Shown here: piece by piece, positions 12,277 through 24,083 of the stretch | Numbering within the stretch: the stretch's first letter is position 1 | Layout: each line of letters starts with the position of its first letter | NCBI GenBank assembly: GCA_023105745.1 | Contig: JALGQZ010000017.1 | Span: 2,266,001-2,330,000 of the forward strand | Length of the DNA: 64,000 nt | Direction: 5' to 3' | From: Austropuccinia psidii | Lineage: Eukaryota > Basidiomycota > Pucciniomycetes > Pucciniales > Sphaerophragmiaceae | Made by a program: the position numbers and the translations under genes | Notes under the pieces: generated by a model | Told to the model about the DNA's origin: nothing | The model's database searches: none | The model's input: the letters and a program-made list of their open reading frames with translations, nothing else

Positions 12277-13302
12277 TCATAAGCTGGATTGCTTTTGACA
12301 TTGCTCAGTGGCCATCTGTATTGGTGTGGCTTTTCCTTCTTTGTATATAATGGTCATATTACATCTATACTCTTGAATGGCTATTTTCCATCTCAGCATG
12401 TGTCTATTGGTAGTTTTCATGTTCAGTAAAGACTTCAAGGCTGTGCAGTCTGTGTAGACTTCAAAGACTGCACCCTCCAAATAATAATGGAGTTTCTCTA
12501 GAGCCCAGACTAAGCATAGAAATTCAGTATGGGTGGCCCCATACCTGGCTTCTGAATCTTTCAGCTACCTAGAGATGTAACATATTACTCCCTCTCTTGG
12601 TTAACCATCTACATTTTGTCTCTGGTGAAGGGCTACTCCTAAGCCTTGGCTACATGCTGCATCTATGTATAACTTGAATGGTAGTTCAAAGTCAGGTAAG
12701 ATGAGCACAGGCGCATTTGTGAGTTCATGTCTGATCCTCTCATATGCATCTCTCCTTACCTTGGTAATTTCAAAAACTACATATTTTAAACATAACTTGT
12801 ATAGAATAATAGTTATGTGGGCAAACTTTCTGATGTGGTTTCTGTAGTAGCTAGCAAACCCAAGGAAATATTTCATCTCTTTGATGTTCTGTGATACTGG
12901 TTTTAGCAGTACTGCTGCTACTTTGTTCTTGGTTATGGTCAGACTAAGACCTGAGACTTTGTGTCCCAGTGCCAGTAATTCCTGTTGGCCAAAATTGCAC
13001 TTTTTAAGTGAAATTTTCAGATTAATGGGTGTGCATTTACTTAGGACTCTGTCTATGTACTGGACATGGTCTTCCCATGTCTTTGAGTATATAATGATAT
13101 CATCAATATATACTACTATCCAGCCTTCTAATATTTCTTCTTGAAATATATTATCCATCATCCTATGGAAGTGGGCTGGTGCATTCTTGATGCCAAATGG
13201 CATCCTGGTGTACTCATATATACCCATATGGCATATGATTCTGAGCAACTTCAAGGAATTTGGTTTGACTCCATTCTGGTGAAAGCCTTTCATACAATCC
13301 AT
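12277..13302 (-). pseudogene. A2 reverse transcriptase and RNase H
   Basis: Minus strand. The RT palm begins MDCMKGFHQNG with YTRMPFGIKNAP, and the catalytic box YIDD is intact (IVVYIDD, about 13095-13115). The thumb and connection follow (FLGFASYYRNH). RNase H includes [14 protein letters not shown] with its Asp (12480 downward). Breaks: a stop at about 12600 near the RT/RNase H junction and a frameshift around 12300. Product would copy element RNA into cDNA in cytoplasmic particles. Confidence 0.85.
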
Positions 13303-14210
13303 TTTGGTTATGTATTTGGCTTTTGCAAGTTTTTCTAGGGCATGAGTTATCCTTGGTATAGGTTACCTGTCAGCTTTTGTGTAGTTATTCAGAGCTCTGA
13401 AATCCCTACACAACCTAGATTTTTCATCATGCCAGGTGATAAGGACAGGAGTGGTTATTTGCACTATTTCATTATGTCCTATCTTCCTGATGACATCCAT
13501 TTCTAGGAGTTCATTGATGTGTTTCTAAATTTCCTTCCTAGTTTCCAGACTTTCTGGGTATGGAGATCTTCTCAGCATGGGTGGATAGGGTCTTTCCACA
13601 TCCAGATATGATTCTATAACATGGCCTCTGATTTTTCCTGATGGTTCTTCAGCCATGGCAAATGCTGGTCTCTTCTTCCTCAGCATCTTCAGTAAACTAA
13701 TTTTCTGTTTACTGGTGAGGGTAGTACTGACTTTTCCCTCCCTGAACTCATTCAGTAATTTCTCTGGTGGGTCTTGGCTAGATATTTTGTATATGTCAAG
13801 TGATAATTTCTTTTCATTTTTTGTACCGATAGTAATGTGCCTGTCTTCACTATTGTAAATTTCAATGCCATACATCCTCTGGTAGTCTGTTCCCAGTAAA
13901 ATCCCTTGGATGTGGGCATCTCCAAGTCCAACAAACTCTGGCTTGAGTCTGATATTACCTTTCCTATGGGGTATAATTATTTCTTTGATAGTTGTCCCAA
14001 TGGAAGTCATCTTCCCTGATGCACGTTTTAATTTCTTTGCCTTGGTTGGCAAGAGTTGTTTTTCCCAATTTTGGAAGTGATGATCCAGATAATTTCTGGC
14101 CACTATTGAGAAGTGTTCTCCACTTTCAATGATCAAGGGGGGTTGAGAATTGTCTATGCAAACAGTCATCTTTGTGGCTATCCCATGTATGTATGTCATT
14201 CCTTTAGTGG
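13303..14210 (-). pseudogene. A2 protease and start of RT
   Basis: The 224-codon open stretch 14199-13525 starts in the retroviral-like aspartic protease. Where the family has a D-S-G-A active site the copy reads IIESGEHFSIV, so the catalytic Asp has become Glu and Ala has become Glu. The linker ends DVERPYPPMLRRSPYP, leading into the RT fingers (13524-13303), which carry stops. It would process Gag-Pol, but with Glu for Asp it is probably inactive. Confidence 0.8.
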
Positions 14211-14335
14211 GTGTAACTAGAAATTTTTGTTAATCTTGTGTGTTTTTACACAAGTTTTTTTTTCAGTTTCTTGTGGCATTCCTGCTTCTAATAGTATGTC
14301 CTGAATTTCTAGTGGTGTTTACTCTTGGTACTCTG

Positions 14336-16377
14336 CTAGAAATTCCTCTCTTGGCTCTTGGTCTTCATGAGATTGTTCTCTGATGGCATCAACCATGTAG
14401 TCTGATTCAGAATCCTCTGTGGGGAATTCTCCTCTGGGACTTTCTCAATGGCATAGACTTTCTTCTTTGCTTTTGAACAGTTATTGGAATAATGGTCTGT
14501 TGAACCACAATTGTGGCAAGAATTTTTCTTCTTAGCCACTTCTGCCACCCTTTCTCTGGGTTTATCTTTAAATTCCACCCTGAAAGGTTGTTTCCCTTTG
14601 AAACCACTGATTTTATATGGGCAATACTTCCCTATATTTGTTCCTTTCCTTATATCTTGTAGGGTATTGGTAATGTCATCTAAAGTGAAATTGTGGTTGC
14701 ATCTGCATTTTAATGAATGCTCTAGCCCTCCTGGAAGGTGTGTCAGGAGTTTGTGATTCCTCATCTTCATATTCATTTGGCAATCAATTGCTTTAAGTCT
14801 TTTAGACTGTCTGAGACACCACTCATATGTATCTTTGTCCACAGAGTACTTGTCATTTTCAAATCACATGTCCTTCTGCCATATCCAAGTACTATTGCTG
14901 TACTTGTTGATGATTTGGCTCTTCCACCATGGCCAGTTCCTTCTGCCATGTATTTCTTTTATCTCTGTGTACCAAATACTAGGATGTCCTTTTACTTCTG
15001 TGTTAAGTCTCGCAGTAATTGAGTAGTCTGGTATTCTTGGTACATCAATGGAGATTCCATCAATAAAATCAATGAGTTCCATATGATCATATTCTCCTGT
15101 TCCAGAGAATTTGGGTCAGCTTGAGGCCTCTGGAAGTTGTTTCAATGCTTCCTTCTCAGAATAAGACATATTATCTAAATCCTGATATTGAGATGGAGAT
15201 CTTGCCTTATTCACCAATATGGCATCTGGTTTTATGTCTTCTTGGTGATATGGATTATCCATAACAGGGCCTTCTGGTTGGGGTTTCATGTTATGGTAGA
15301 CATTAAACAGTTTGTTTATTTCTTTATCCAGAATATCCCGGTCCCTTTTGCTGTTGTGTTGTTCTTCATAGACTTTATTCAGTCTTTTATTAGTCTCTTC
15401 AGAGGCTTTGCTCAATTGAGCATGTCCCTCTTGAAGAGTTTTGACAATTTTGTCCATGGAGGCTGTTAATGTTTTCATCCTCTAATGGCTTTCTTGGAGT
15501 TCTTATAGCTTCTTTTGAGTTTTCTCAACAAATTGGGAAATTTGTAACCACAGTGCATGACTTTTTAAGTTACTCTCAGGTGTAACAACATTTTGTTCAA
15601 TCTGAGTGGGCGTAATATTTCTATTAATGGGGCTACTGATTGTAGAAGTATGTACAACTATTTCTGTCTTTTGAGTACTTCTTTTACCAAGTGCAACAGC
15701 TTCTTGATCATTGGTTCTGACTCTCTCTTCCTTTGGTTGAAAGAGGTCTTGTTTTTGCCCTTGTGTCCTTGTCTTCTCCTGGAAACCTCTTGGGATTGTA
15801 AAGAATGGTGACTCTTGGCCACTAATCTGCTGGTTCCTGAATGGTGTGAAGCCACTGGAGAGCTGGTTTGGCCTACTCCCTGTGAGCCTGAAGGAATCTG
15901 AGCATTCCCTGTCTGGGTCAGCTGTTCTTCTATAGCCTGTATGGTGGCTTGATTCTCCCTTATCCTGTTTGCCCTCACCTCCAGGAGTATGAAATGCCTG
16001 GTGGGATTTCAACCTTTTGTGATTACCATAAGGTCTTTGAAGTCTATCTCTTTGAGAAATATATTCGGCAACTTGCCCCAAGTTCCACCCAGTTGGATGC
16101 TAGGTTGAACCTCTTGTTGTCCATGCTCCATTGAGATTGGTCTTTGGGGAGTTAGTGGAGCTCAAGAACTTGATCCATATACTTCTATTCCTTGGGTTTG
16201 AAGTTTCTGTTGAATTGGAATGTTAATGACAGAGTGGGTATTATTTCCCTCAATGTCTTGCAATCCACCACTGTTTCCAAGGTGTCCTCCTTCAGGTCTT
16301 CTGGTTCTAGACAAGCCTTCTCTGTCCTCTGTCTGGTTCCTTTGGAAGTCAAGCTTTCTGAGGTGTACATGTGACAT
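14336..16377 (-). pseudogene. A2 Gag, broken into several frames
   Basis: Minus-strand Gag of A type. The N-terminal region is rich in Gln/Ser/Pro (16377-15503). A predicted coiled-coil-like stretch with SKASEETNKRLN follows (15478-15116). The capsid region carries EASSWPKFSGTGEY-like residues and YTEIKEIHGRRNWPWWKSQI (15120-14864). A capsid end with DTYEWCLRQSKRLKAID follows, then the zinc knuckle CHNCGSTDHYSNNC (CX2CX4HX4C, about 14525-14480). At least five frame breaks split it. Gag would package the RNA. Confidence 0.85.
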
Positions 16378-17314
16378 ATCAGTGTTTGTAAGCAGTAAAC
16401 AACTGAATGATCTTAGGTTATTTACCTGTGACTGTGCCTTGTATAAGTTTGCTGTCTACTGCTTTTTGCAATTGGCCTTTAGAGGTTACGACTGGGTTAA
16501 TAATTGTAATCTGTCCTGTACAAGTGGTTAAGGTTGGTTTACCTTGTATTGATGCAGAGTTTAGGCAATTGGTGTCCACTTTTTAGCTGTGATAAGTCCT
16601 TCACTGTGCCTCTTTCCTTTGCCCTTGCTTCCCTCTGGTTCTGAGGGTCTCACTGGTGTGTTGGTCTGTGACTGGGTCTCAAGTGGGATGTAGTTTTCTT
16701 CCACTGAATCAAACAGGAAAAGGGGGCTTAATTTCACTTAAGATGTCTTAAAAGGGTGTTTGCACCTCTAAGAATGGCCTCTCTGCGCAATATATTTCTA
16801 TATTGTGCCCTTGTATGATGACAGTGCAATTGAAATTATCAATTACACGTCAAAAATATAGCTTATGGATATCTGGTACACTGTTTGTATACCAGTATCT
16901 CACAGATTAGCTTGTAATTAGCAAGTATAATTGAAAAGTGGTTCTATAAAGGGCAATTGAAATTATCAATATACCCAGCCACGCCTCTAATACTGTTGGT
17001 TTGACAGTAAGAGGTGTCCTCTTTAATTAAAAAATGGACATTTTTGATGGTGTAAAGTGTTTAAATATGTAAACCACACCAAAAATAAGTGTTTTTGTGG
17101 TGATTAAACCATGCAACAAGGCAATTAAAAACGAAAAATCCCAGTGGTATATGACATATACCACTCAAAAAAGAATTATAAGATATGTATTTTAAATTAT
17201 TTTTTCATAAAATCACCCCTAAAAAAAGAAACAAAATGTCAGAAATAAAAAATAAGAAAAAAGAACTCACTTTTATGTGTAAAAAAAGTCCAAAAATCAA
17301 AGAAAAAAAAACAT
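16378..17314 (-). other. A2 leader between LTR and gag
   Basis: Transcribed leader of A2, AT-rich near the LTR, with no open frame of note. It corresponds to 20975-21921 in A1. Two stretches resemble each other between the copies (for example the segment with the pair ACACGTCAAAAATATAGC / ACGTGAAATTG). Confidence 0.6.
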
Positions 17315-17330
17315 GGCCAGGCCCCCAAAA
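17315..17330 (-). promoter_or_regulatory. primer-binding site of A2
   Basis: Minus strand TTTTGGGGGCCTGGCC directly follows the 5' LTR. The equivalent in A1 is TTGTGGGGGCCTGGCC at 20959. TGG at the 5' side fits pairing with a tRNA CCA end; the tRNA is not identified. Confidence 0.6.
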
Positions 17331-17668
17331 TGTCAGGCTGAGTCAATGATGAAGGTGTGATAAGGCTATTTACAACTTTAACTATGACTGTGACATGGTA
17401 AAATTAATTTAAAAGAGGTTTATTATAGATAATATAAGTTTATAATAGAGTAATAAGGGCTTTACTATTATGAAATAGTGGTGGTGAGCGCTGTTGAAAG
17501 CCGTGGGTTCAGTCTTACCAGTTAGATTACTATAATAAGAACTACAATACTTAAGAATTGAAAGTAAAACCTGATTATTTTCCAAGAGTATAACTCCTTT
17601 TGAAAGTTTTACTACATACAAATTCAAGAGCAGGATGAGGAAACCTTTTCTGGTTAAGAAAAGGCCCC
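17331..17668 (-). mobile_element. 5' LTR of A2, inner piece
   Basis: Starts TGTCAGGCTGAG on the plus strand and matches the A2 3' LTR until 17668. There element B begins after GCCCC. The rest of the same LTR continues at 37683 on the far side of B. Confidence 0.85.
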
Positions 17669-18004
17669 TTTCACAACCACAAGGAATGACCCCCCTCCAT
17701 GGGTGTTGCAGCAATTTAGCCTGGAACCAAGCTGGGGACAATTGGCCACACCATATCTTTTATGGCGAATTGGCCCCATTTGGTGTTCTATGGCCCTTTG
17801 ATCATAGCACCTCCCCCTGGCCTTTTATGGCCTCAGGCCATATCCTGCCATCATTGGCCTTTGTGGCCAATTTCCATATCTTCAACCCTCAGGCCTCTAT
17901 ATTTTTTTGGGGGCCTGGGGGTGTCCTTTCGACTCCTAGGGGGTTCTGGCCCCCCTAGCCATAGCCATCATCTTTTGGCCACCCCCTTTCATTAGGGGGT
18001 CTAA

Positions 18005-18036
18005 GGCCTAAATGGCCCAACAAGGCCATTTAGGCC
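18005..18036 (+). promoter_or_regulatory. hairpin 1 in B 5' LTR
   Basis: GGCCTAAATGGCC / GGCCATTTAGGCC is a perfect 13-bp inverted repeat with a 6-base loop. The copy in the 3' LTR (36365-36398) has 14-bp arms and a different loop. Role unknown. Confidence 0.6.
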
Positions 18037-18355
18037 CCCTACGGCCCATGGTCCATGGGGAAATCATGCCCCTTTTTGCCTAATCCAATGAGGCCAAAAG
18101 GGGGAAGCTCACTAGACCTCAAGGCCAGGTGGGTCCAAGACTACAATTAGACCCCCCTGAGCCTCAGCTTGGCCACAATCACCATGACACCAAGAGATGG
18201 CCATAAACCACCATGGGCCCCAAATTGGCCAAGGACCACCATGGACTCTGGTAGCCACCAGAGGCCACCAGATCAGCTCAGCTCAATCCTTCCCCACAGC
18301 TTAAGGGGGAGTCTTCCCATTCCTCCATGCACCCCATACTCAAGGTTGCAGGAGT

Positions 18356-18389
18356 GGTGCATATATGGTATTATATACCATTATGCACC
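18356..18389 (+). promoter_or_regulatory. hairpin 2 in B 5' LTR
   Basis: GGTGCATATATGGTA pairs with TACCATTATGCACC with one small bulge. The identical hairpin lies at 36766-36799 in the 3' LTR. Confidence 0.55.
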
Positions 18390-18863
18390 CTTTTTGCACA
18401 GAAATTCAATGGTGATGTTTTCAGGACCAAATTCCATGATTCCAAATCGAGGTCCCAAAATTGAATGCCCATTCCGAAGGAGGACTCTTCAGCTCATCAG
18501 TCTGGCAATCCATGGTGGCTATCAGAAGACTATGCAAGGACCCCAAGCCCCTGGCCCTGCAGGAGTTGGGTTGAAAGTTCAATTGAGTATTATTCAAAGG
18601 GAAATTTCTCAGGGGTATTACATCATTTCAATCAGTTTTCAAGGCAGAAAGTACTTCAGCATCCCTTGGGAAATTCAATTGGTCCATACAGGCAATGCTC
18701 AAGTATCCTGTATGACCCTGGCCCAATGGGGCCAATTCAGTCCCACAGTTCAGTTTTCAAGATGGCCAGAACTGTATTGGCGCAATCCAGACAATACAGC
18801 TGGTGACTCCCCTTCCAGAATCAGCCCTTCAGCTTTGCACATATACTGGCCACCTTTCATCAC

Positions 18864-18881
18864 CTGGGGACTTTTCCCCAG
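18864..18881 (+). promoter_or_regulatory. hairpin 3 in B 5' LTR
   Basis: CTGGGGA-CTTT-TCCCCAG is followed by TTAATTAAT. It recurs at 37262-37279 and, in the diverged LTR of element 1, at 8284-8301. Conservation across LTR subfamilies suggests a role in RNA ending, dimerisation or packaging; this is inference. Confidence 0.55.
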
Positions 18882-19284
18882 TTAATTAATATTTTGGATT
18901 TATTTTTATTGTTATTATTCTCTTCATTTATGAAAGTAAATACTTATACTCTTAAGTCAGTCATTTGCACCTTCCTTCTTTGCCTGTCAGTGGATATTGG
19001 TGGTCATATCCTTTACTAATTCCATTTCCTTTTCTGGAAGGTTGAAACAGTGAATTGGGGATTCACTTGGTTGGCTTCTTGGCTTTTGGCTTTCTTATTT
19101 CCATGGCCATTGGCTTCACTTACTCTTTCTTATCTTTCACATACTTGTCCTTATCCTAATTCTTATCCTTCTTAAAGAAATTTATTCTGCTTTATCTCTT
19201 TCATTCTTTTGGAGCCTTCCAAGTGAGTTCTTGATTCCTGAGTGCCAGGCCACTCTTGCTTTCTGTCCAACAGCCCCTGTGACA

Positions 19285-19521
19285 ATATATTAATTAACTC
19301 ATAATTCCTTTTCACTCTGTTAATTCATTCTTTTATCACTTCCAATCTTTCATTCATAGAAATTATGACTCTTTAATGCTTATGAACTTAATGATTCTTT
19401 GTCACTTCTCAATTTTCTCTCATTAATTCTTCATTATTCAAAATTGATAACTGACCCATTTTTTATTTTTTTTCTTTTTAAATTTCAATTTCAAATCATC
19501 AAATCTCATTCCAATCATAAT
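19285..19521 (+). other. leader of element B, cut by A1
   Basis: 237 bp of AT-rich leader after the B 5' LTR, matching the start of element 1's leader (TTAATTAACTCA). It stops at 19521 where A1 begins. No primer site is recognisable next to the LTR. Confidence 0.65.
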
Positions 19522-20958
19522 TGTCAACCTGTGACTCAAATCCATAGCACAAGCATGACAGCCAAATACCATAAACCAATGGTATAGCCAAGATACCACC
19601 AAAACATGGAACTGATCCAAATCTTCTCAAAAGGTATCAAACAAAAGAGGAAACTCACCCCTTTCCAAATATACAAGTCCCATAATCATAGGACAAAGAA
19701 TAACAAATTTATTCCTGCTCAAAGTTGTTGCTGAGCATAAACCTTAATTTTCACCTCTCATCTGAAATACAGAGTAAGAGGCCTAACCCCATCAAATGGG
19801 TATGCGAAATGAAGCTCTAAGCCAGGACTATCCAATGGTACCAACCAAACTGAGCTAGAACCAGTACTACAGAGGTTATGGTCAAATCCAGACCAAATAA
19901 GGGTGAATAAAATATTCACCTCTCATCTGAGTTCTACAGTTTTAGTGTGAGATATTTGAAGTGGGGGCTTTTTGGAAAGGGAACAATCAGGGCTATCTGA
20001 TGGTGCCATTCATTTCCTCATATCTCACCTATAACCAAAGCTATGAGGCAAACAAGCCCAATACAGCTTCTTGCCTAAACCACACATATGTACAGAAATC
20101 TTGTACATGGGATACCTTTGCTATATTTCATGATAGCCATACCAAATAAGGTACCATTGTGTAGATCACATACAGGGCTACACACAGAACCAATTTTGAG
20201 GTTGATATCTCAAGAACTGACAAAGTTATGGATGTTTTAAGGTTGAAATCCCACAGCTTGGCCAATACAACCTTACCATGGGATAATATCCCATAACCAT
20301 GATTATGAGGTGTCAAACTGACAAAAAAGCTTGTTTTTACTTCAATACCTCATAGCTCATTCAATACTGGGGTCCCATACAGGTTCTGTACAGCATTCCA
20401 TGCGTCATACACGTCAGAATCAAGCTGTGTGGTACCCAGATGAAAGTTTTCACCCTGTATTGGTGAAAACTGCCCAGATGTGGTTTCAAAACCACATCTG
20501 AGCCCAATACAGGTTATACAGGACTTTTTCAAACCACAATCCTGTCTTAGAGAGTGAAAAATCTCCACTTCCTCTACGTGGAAAGGTCTAGCACCCTTTC
20601 CACCCCATTTTGGGATAAAAAGGGGCCTTTTCACAGCCAGAAAAGGTTTCTTCATCCAGATCTGGAATTCCAATGTAGTACAACTGTCAAAAACATTTAT
20701 ACTCTTGCAAAATAATCAGGTTATACTTCAAATTTAAGTATTGTAGCTCTTATTATAGTAATCCAATTGGTAAGACTGCACCCAGCATTTTCAATAGCGC
20801 TCACCACCACCATTCTTCAATAGTAAAACCCTTTTATCTCAATAATAAACTTTTATTATATTTTAATACCCTTATTTTTAATATTTATAACTGTGTCACA
20901 GTCATATTTAAAGTTGTAATTAGTCCTCTTACAGCTTCATCATAGACTCAGCCTGACA
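19522..20958 (+). mobile_element. 5' LTR of A1 (1437 bp)
   Basis: Starts TGTCAACCTGTGACTC and ends GACTCAGCCTGACA. It matches the A2, A3 and A1 3' LTRs. It holds the conserved block AGCGCTCACCACCAC at about 20796-20810. Confidence 0.9.
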
Positions 20959-20974
20959 TTGTGGGGGCCTGGCC
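20959..20974 (+). promoter_or_regulatory. primer-binding site of A1
   Basis: TTGTGGGGGCCTGGCC directly follows the LTR. TGGGGGCCTGGCC from 20962 would pair with a tRNA ending in CCA. The same box follows the A2 and C LTRs. Confidence 0.6.
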
Positions 20975-21921
20975 GTGCTTTTTGATCTTTTTGGACCTTA
21001 AAAGTAAGTTTTTTTCACTTAATTTTTTTTATTCTGACATTTTGTTTGACCTTTTTAGGCATAAAAGCTCATGAAAATACATAATATATATCTTATTTTA
21101 TTCTCTTTTTGAGTGATATATGTCTTATATCAAGTCTTATTTATAAATATTATTCATATTATTACATGGTTAAGGACCATTAATATCTTATTTTTGGCAT
21201 GTTTTATATATAAAAATACATTAAGCCATCAATACAGTCCAAATTTTTAATTAAATAAGGACACCTCTTACTGTAAAACCAACAGTTGTGGTGGGGTGAG
21301 GTGTATTGTTAATTCAATTACCCTCTCATACAAACCACCTTTATAAATATTAAACTTGCTAATTACAAGTTAAACTGTAAGATACTGGTACACAAACAGT
21401 ATACCAGGCCTCTGTAAGCTGTAATTCTGACGTGAAATTGTGAATTCAATTACACTATCATTATACAGGGCATATTTTAGTAACATACAAGCCCAGAGGC
21501 CATTCTTAGACATGCAAACAGCATTTTAAGAAGTCTTAACTGACTATAAGCCCTCCTTTACTGTTTGATTCAGTGGAAGAAAACTACATCCCACTAGAAA
21601 CCCAGTCACAGGCCAACACACCAGTGACACCCTCAGAACCAGAGGGCAGCAAAGGGAAAGGAAAGAGGCACAGTGAAGGCCTTATCACAGCAAAGACGTG
21701 GACACCAATAGCCACCCAGAGGAGTGGGAAACCATGAAACTCTGCTTCAATACAAGGTAAACCAACCTTAACAACTTGTACAGGGAAGATTACCATAATT
21801 AACCCACTTTTAACCTCTAAAGGTAAATTGCCCAAATCAGCAGACAACAAATTTGTACAAGGCACAGTCAAAGGTAAATACCCTAAGAACATAAAGCTTT
21901 TGACTGCTTGCAAACACTGAT
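20975..21921 (+). other. A1 leader
   Basis: Leader between primer site and gag. It has an AT-rich first part, then a denser part after 21500. No supported gene. The gag start chosen at 21922 follows the conserved beginning also seen in A2 at 16377. Confidence 0.6.
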
Positions 21922-24083
21922 ATGTCACCTGCATACCTAAAAGACCTTGGCTTCCAAAGGAACCAACCAGATGATAGAGAGGGCTTGTCCAGAACCAGAA
22001 CACCTGGAAGAGGACACCTTGGACACAGTTTTGGATGGAAATACAATGAGGGAAATAATATCAACCCTGCCATTCACACTTCAATCCAACAGAAACCTCA
22101 AACCAGAGGACTGGAAGGACATGGATCAAGTTCTTCAGCTCCACCAACTCCTCAAAGATTTATTTTAATTGAGCATGGACAACAAGAGGTTCAACCTGGC
22201 ATCTCACTGGGAAGAACTTGGAGCAAGTTGCCAGAAGAACTGTCTGAAAGAGATAGACTTAAAAGACCTTATGATAATCACCAAAGGTTGGAATCCCACC
22301 AGGCAGTTCATACCCCTGGAGGTGAGGGCAAACAGGATAAGGGAGAATCAAGCCACTATCCAAGCTATAGAAGAACAACTGACCCAGACAGGGCACACTC
22401 AGATTCCTTCAGGCTCACAAGGAGCGGGCCAAATCAGCTCTCCAGTGGCTTCCCACCATTCAAAAACCAACAGGTCAGTGGCCAAGAGTCACCATTCATC
22501 ACACTCCCAGGAAGTTTCCAGGACAAGACAAGGACACAAGGGAAAAAACAAGACCTCTTTTCCCCAAATGAAGAGAGAGTCAGACCCAATGGTCCAGAAA
22601 CTGTTGTACTTGGTGAAGGAAGTACACAAGAACCAGAATTAGTTGTAAACCACTCTAAAATCAGTAGTCCCCTTAATAGAAATATTACCCCCAGTCAGAT
22701 TGAACATAATACTGTCTCACCTGAGAGTAACCTAAACAGTGATGCACTATGGTTACAAATGTCCCAATTTGCTGAGCAAACCCAAAATCAGTTTGCAAAA
22801 TTAGAAGCCATTCATGAGAGGATGAAAGCTTTAACAGCCTCCATGGATAAGATTTTCAAAACTCTTCAAGAAGGACATGCTCAATTGAGCAAAGCCTCTG
22901 AAGAAACCAACAGAAGACTGAATCTAGTCTTTGAAGAAGAACACCGCAGCAAAAGGTACAGGGATTGTCTGTATCAGGAGATAAATAAACTGTTTAATGT
23001 CTACCATAACATGAAACCCCAACCACAAGGGCATGTTATGGATAATCCATATTACCAAGATGACATCAAACCAGATTCCATGTTGGTTAGTAAAGCAATA
23101 TCTCCATCACAATACCAGGATGGAGATAATATGTCTTATACTGAAAAGGAAGCCTTGAAAAAGATTCCTGAGGCCTCAAGCTGGCCCAAATTCTCTGGAA
23201 CTGAAGGATATTATCATATGGAGCTAATAGACTATATTGATTGACTCTTCATTGATATACCAAGCATACCAGACTACCTGATTACTGCTATACTTAATAC
23301 AGCATTTAAAGGACATGCTAGTATATGGTACACAGAAACAAAAGAAATACATTGCAGAAGAAGCTGGCCATGGTGGAAGAGTCAAATTATCCAAAAATAC
23401 AGCAATGGTACTTGGATATGGCAGAAGACCATGTCATTTGAAAGTGACAAATACTCTGTGGACAAAGACCCATATGAGTGGTGTCTCAGACTGTCTAAGA
23501 CACTCAAAGCCATTGATCCTCAAATGAACACCCAAATGAGGAATCACAAACTTCTGACACAAATGCCAGGAGAGCTAGAGCATGCGGTAAAATGCAGAGG
23601 CAACCTCAATTGCACTTTAGATGACATTGCCAATACCTTACAAGAGGTAAGGAAAAGACCTAATATAGGGAAATTCACCCCATATAAAAGCAGTGGTTTC
23701 AAAGAGAAACAATCTTTCAAGGTAGAGTTTAAAGACAAACCCAAATAAAGAGTGGCAGAAATGGCAAAGAAAAATTCTTGTCACAACTGTGGTTCAACAG
23801 ACCACTATGCCAATAACTGTCCAAAGGCAAAGAAGAACGTCTATGCCATTGAAAAAGTCCCAGAGGAGGAATCCCCAACAGAGGATTCTGAATCAGACAC
23901 TATGGGGGATGCCATCAGAGAACAATCTGATGATGACCAAGACCGCAGAGAAGAATTTATAGTGGAATACCAAGAGGAAACCCCATTAGAAATCCAGGAC
24001 ATACAGTTGGAAGCAGGCATGCCACAGGACACTGCCAACAAGAACTTTTGCAAACACACACAAGATGCACAAACATTCCTAGT
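21922..24083 (+). pseudogene. A1 Gag, nearly open but with two stops
   Basis: One frame runs from ATG 21922 to 24083 with only two nonsense codons: TGA at 23242-23244 (after LIDYID) and TAA at 23746-23748 (after FKDKPK). Regions in order: a Gln/Ser-rich N-terminus (residues 1-270), a coiled-coil-like stretch with HAQLSKASEETNRRLN (about 320-360), a capsid with PWWKSQIIQKYSNG and DPYEWCLRLSKTLKAID, the zinc knuckle CHNCGSTDHYANNC (23779-23820), then an acidic tail EQSDDDQDRREEF. Gag would build the particle and bind RNA. The chain is cut at 24083 by solo LTR A3; without it the frame would run into the protease. Confidence 0.88.

Larger units (their letters stand above)
17669..19284 (+). mobile_element. 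5' LTR of element B (1616 bp)
   Basis: Begins TTTCACAACCACAAGG (TG mutated to TT relative to the 3' LTR) and ends GCCCCTGTGACA. The 5' half is packed with GGCC and contains hairpins at 18005-18036 and 18356-18389; a third lies at 18864-18881. The same features recur in the 3' LTR. Long open frames such as 18169-18885 are not kept open in the other LTR, so I do not call a gene. Confidence 0.9.

Noticed and set aside
18169..18885. 238-codon open frame inside the B 5' LTR
   Set aside because: The matching stretch of the 3' LTR (36446-37287) is broken into different frames, and no domain is seen. GC-richer composition explains the open frame.
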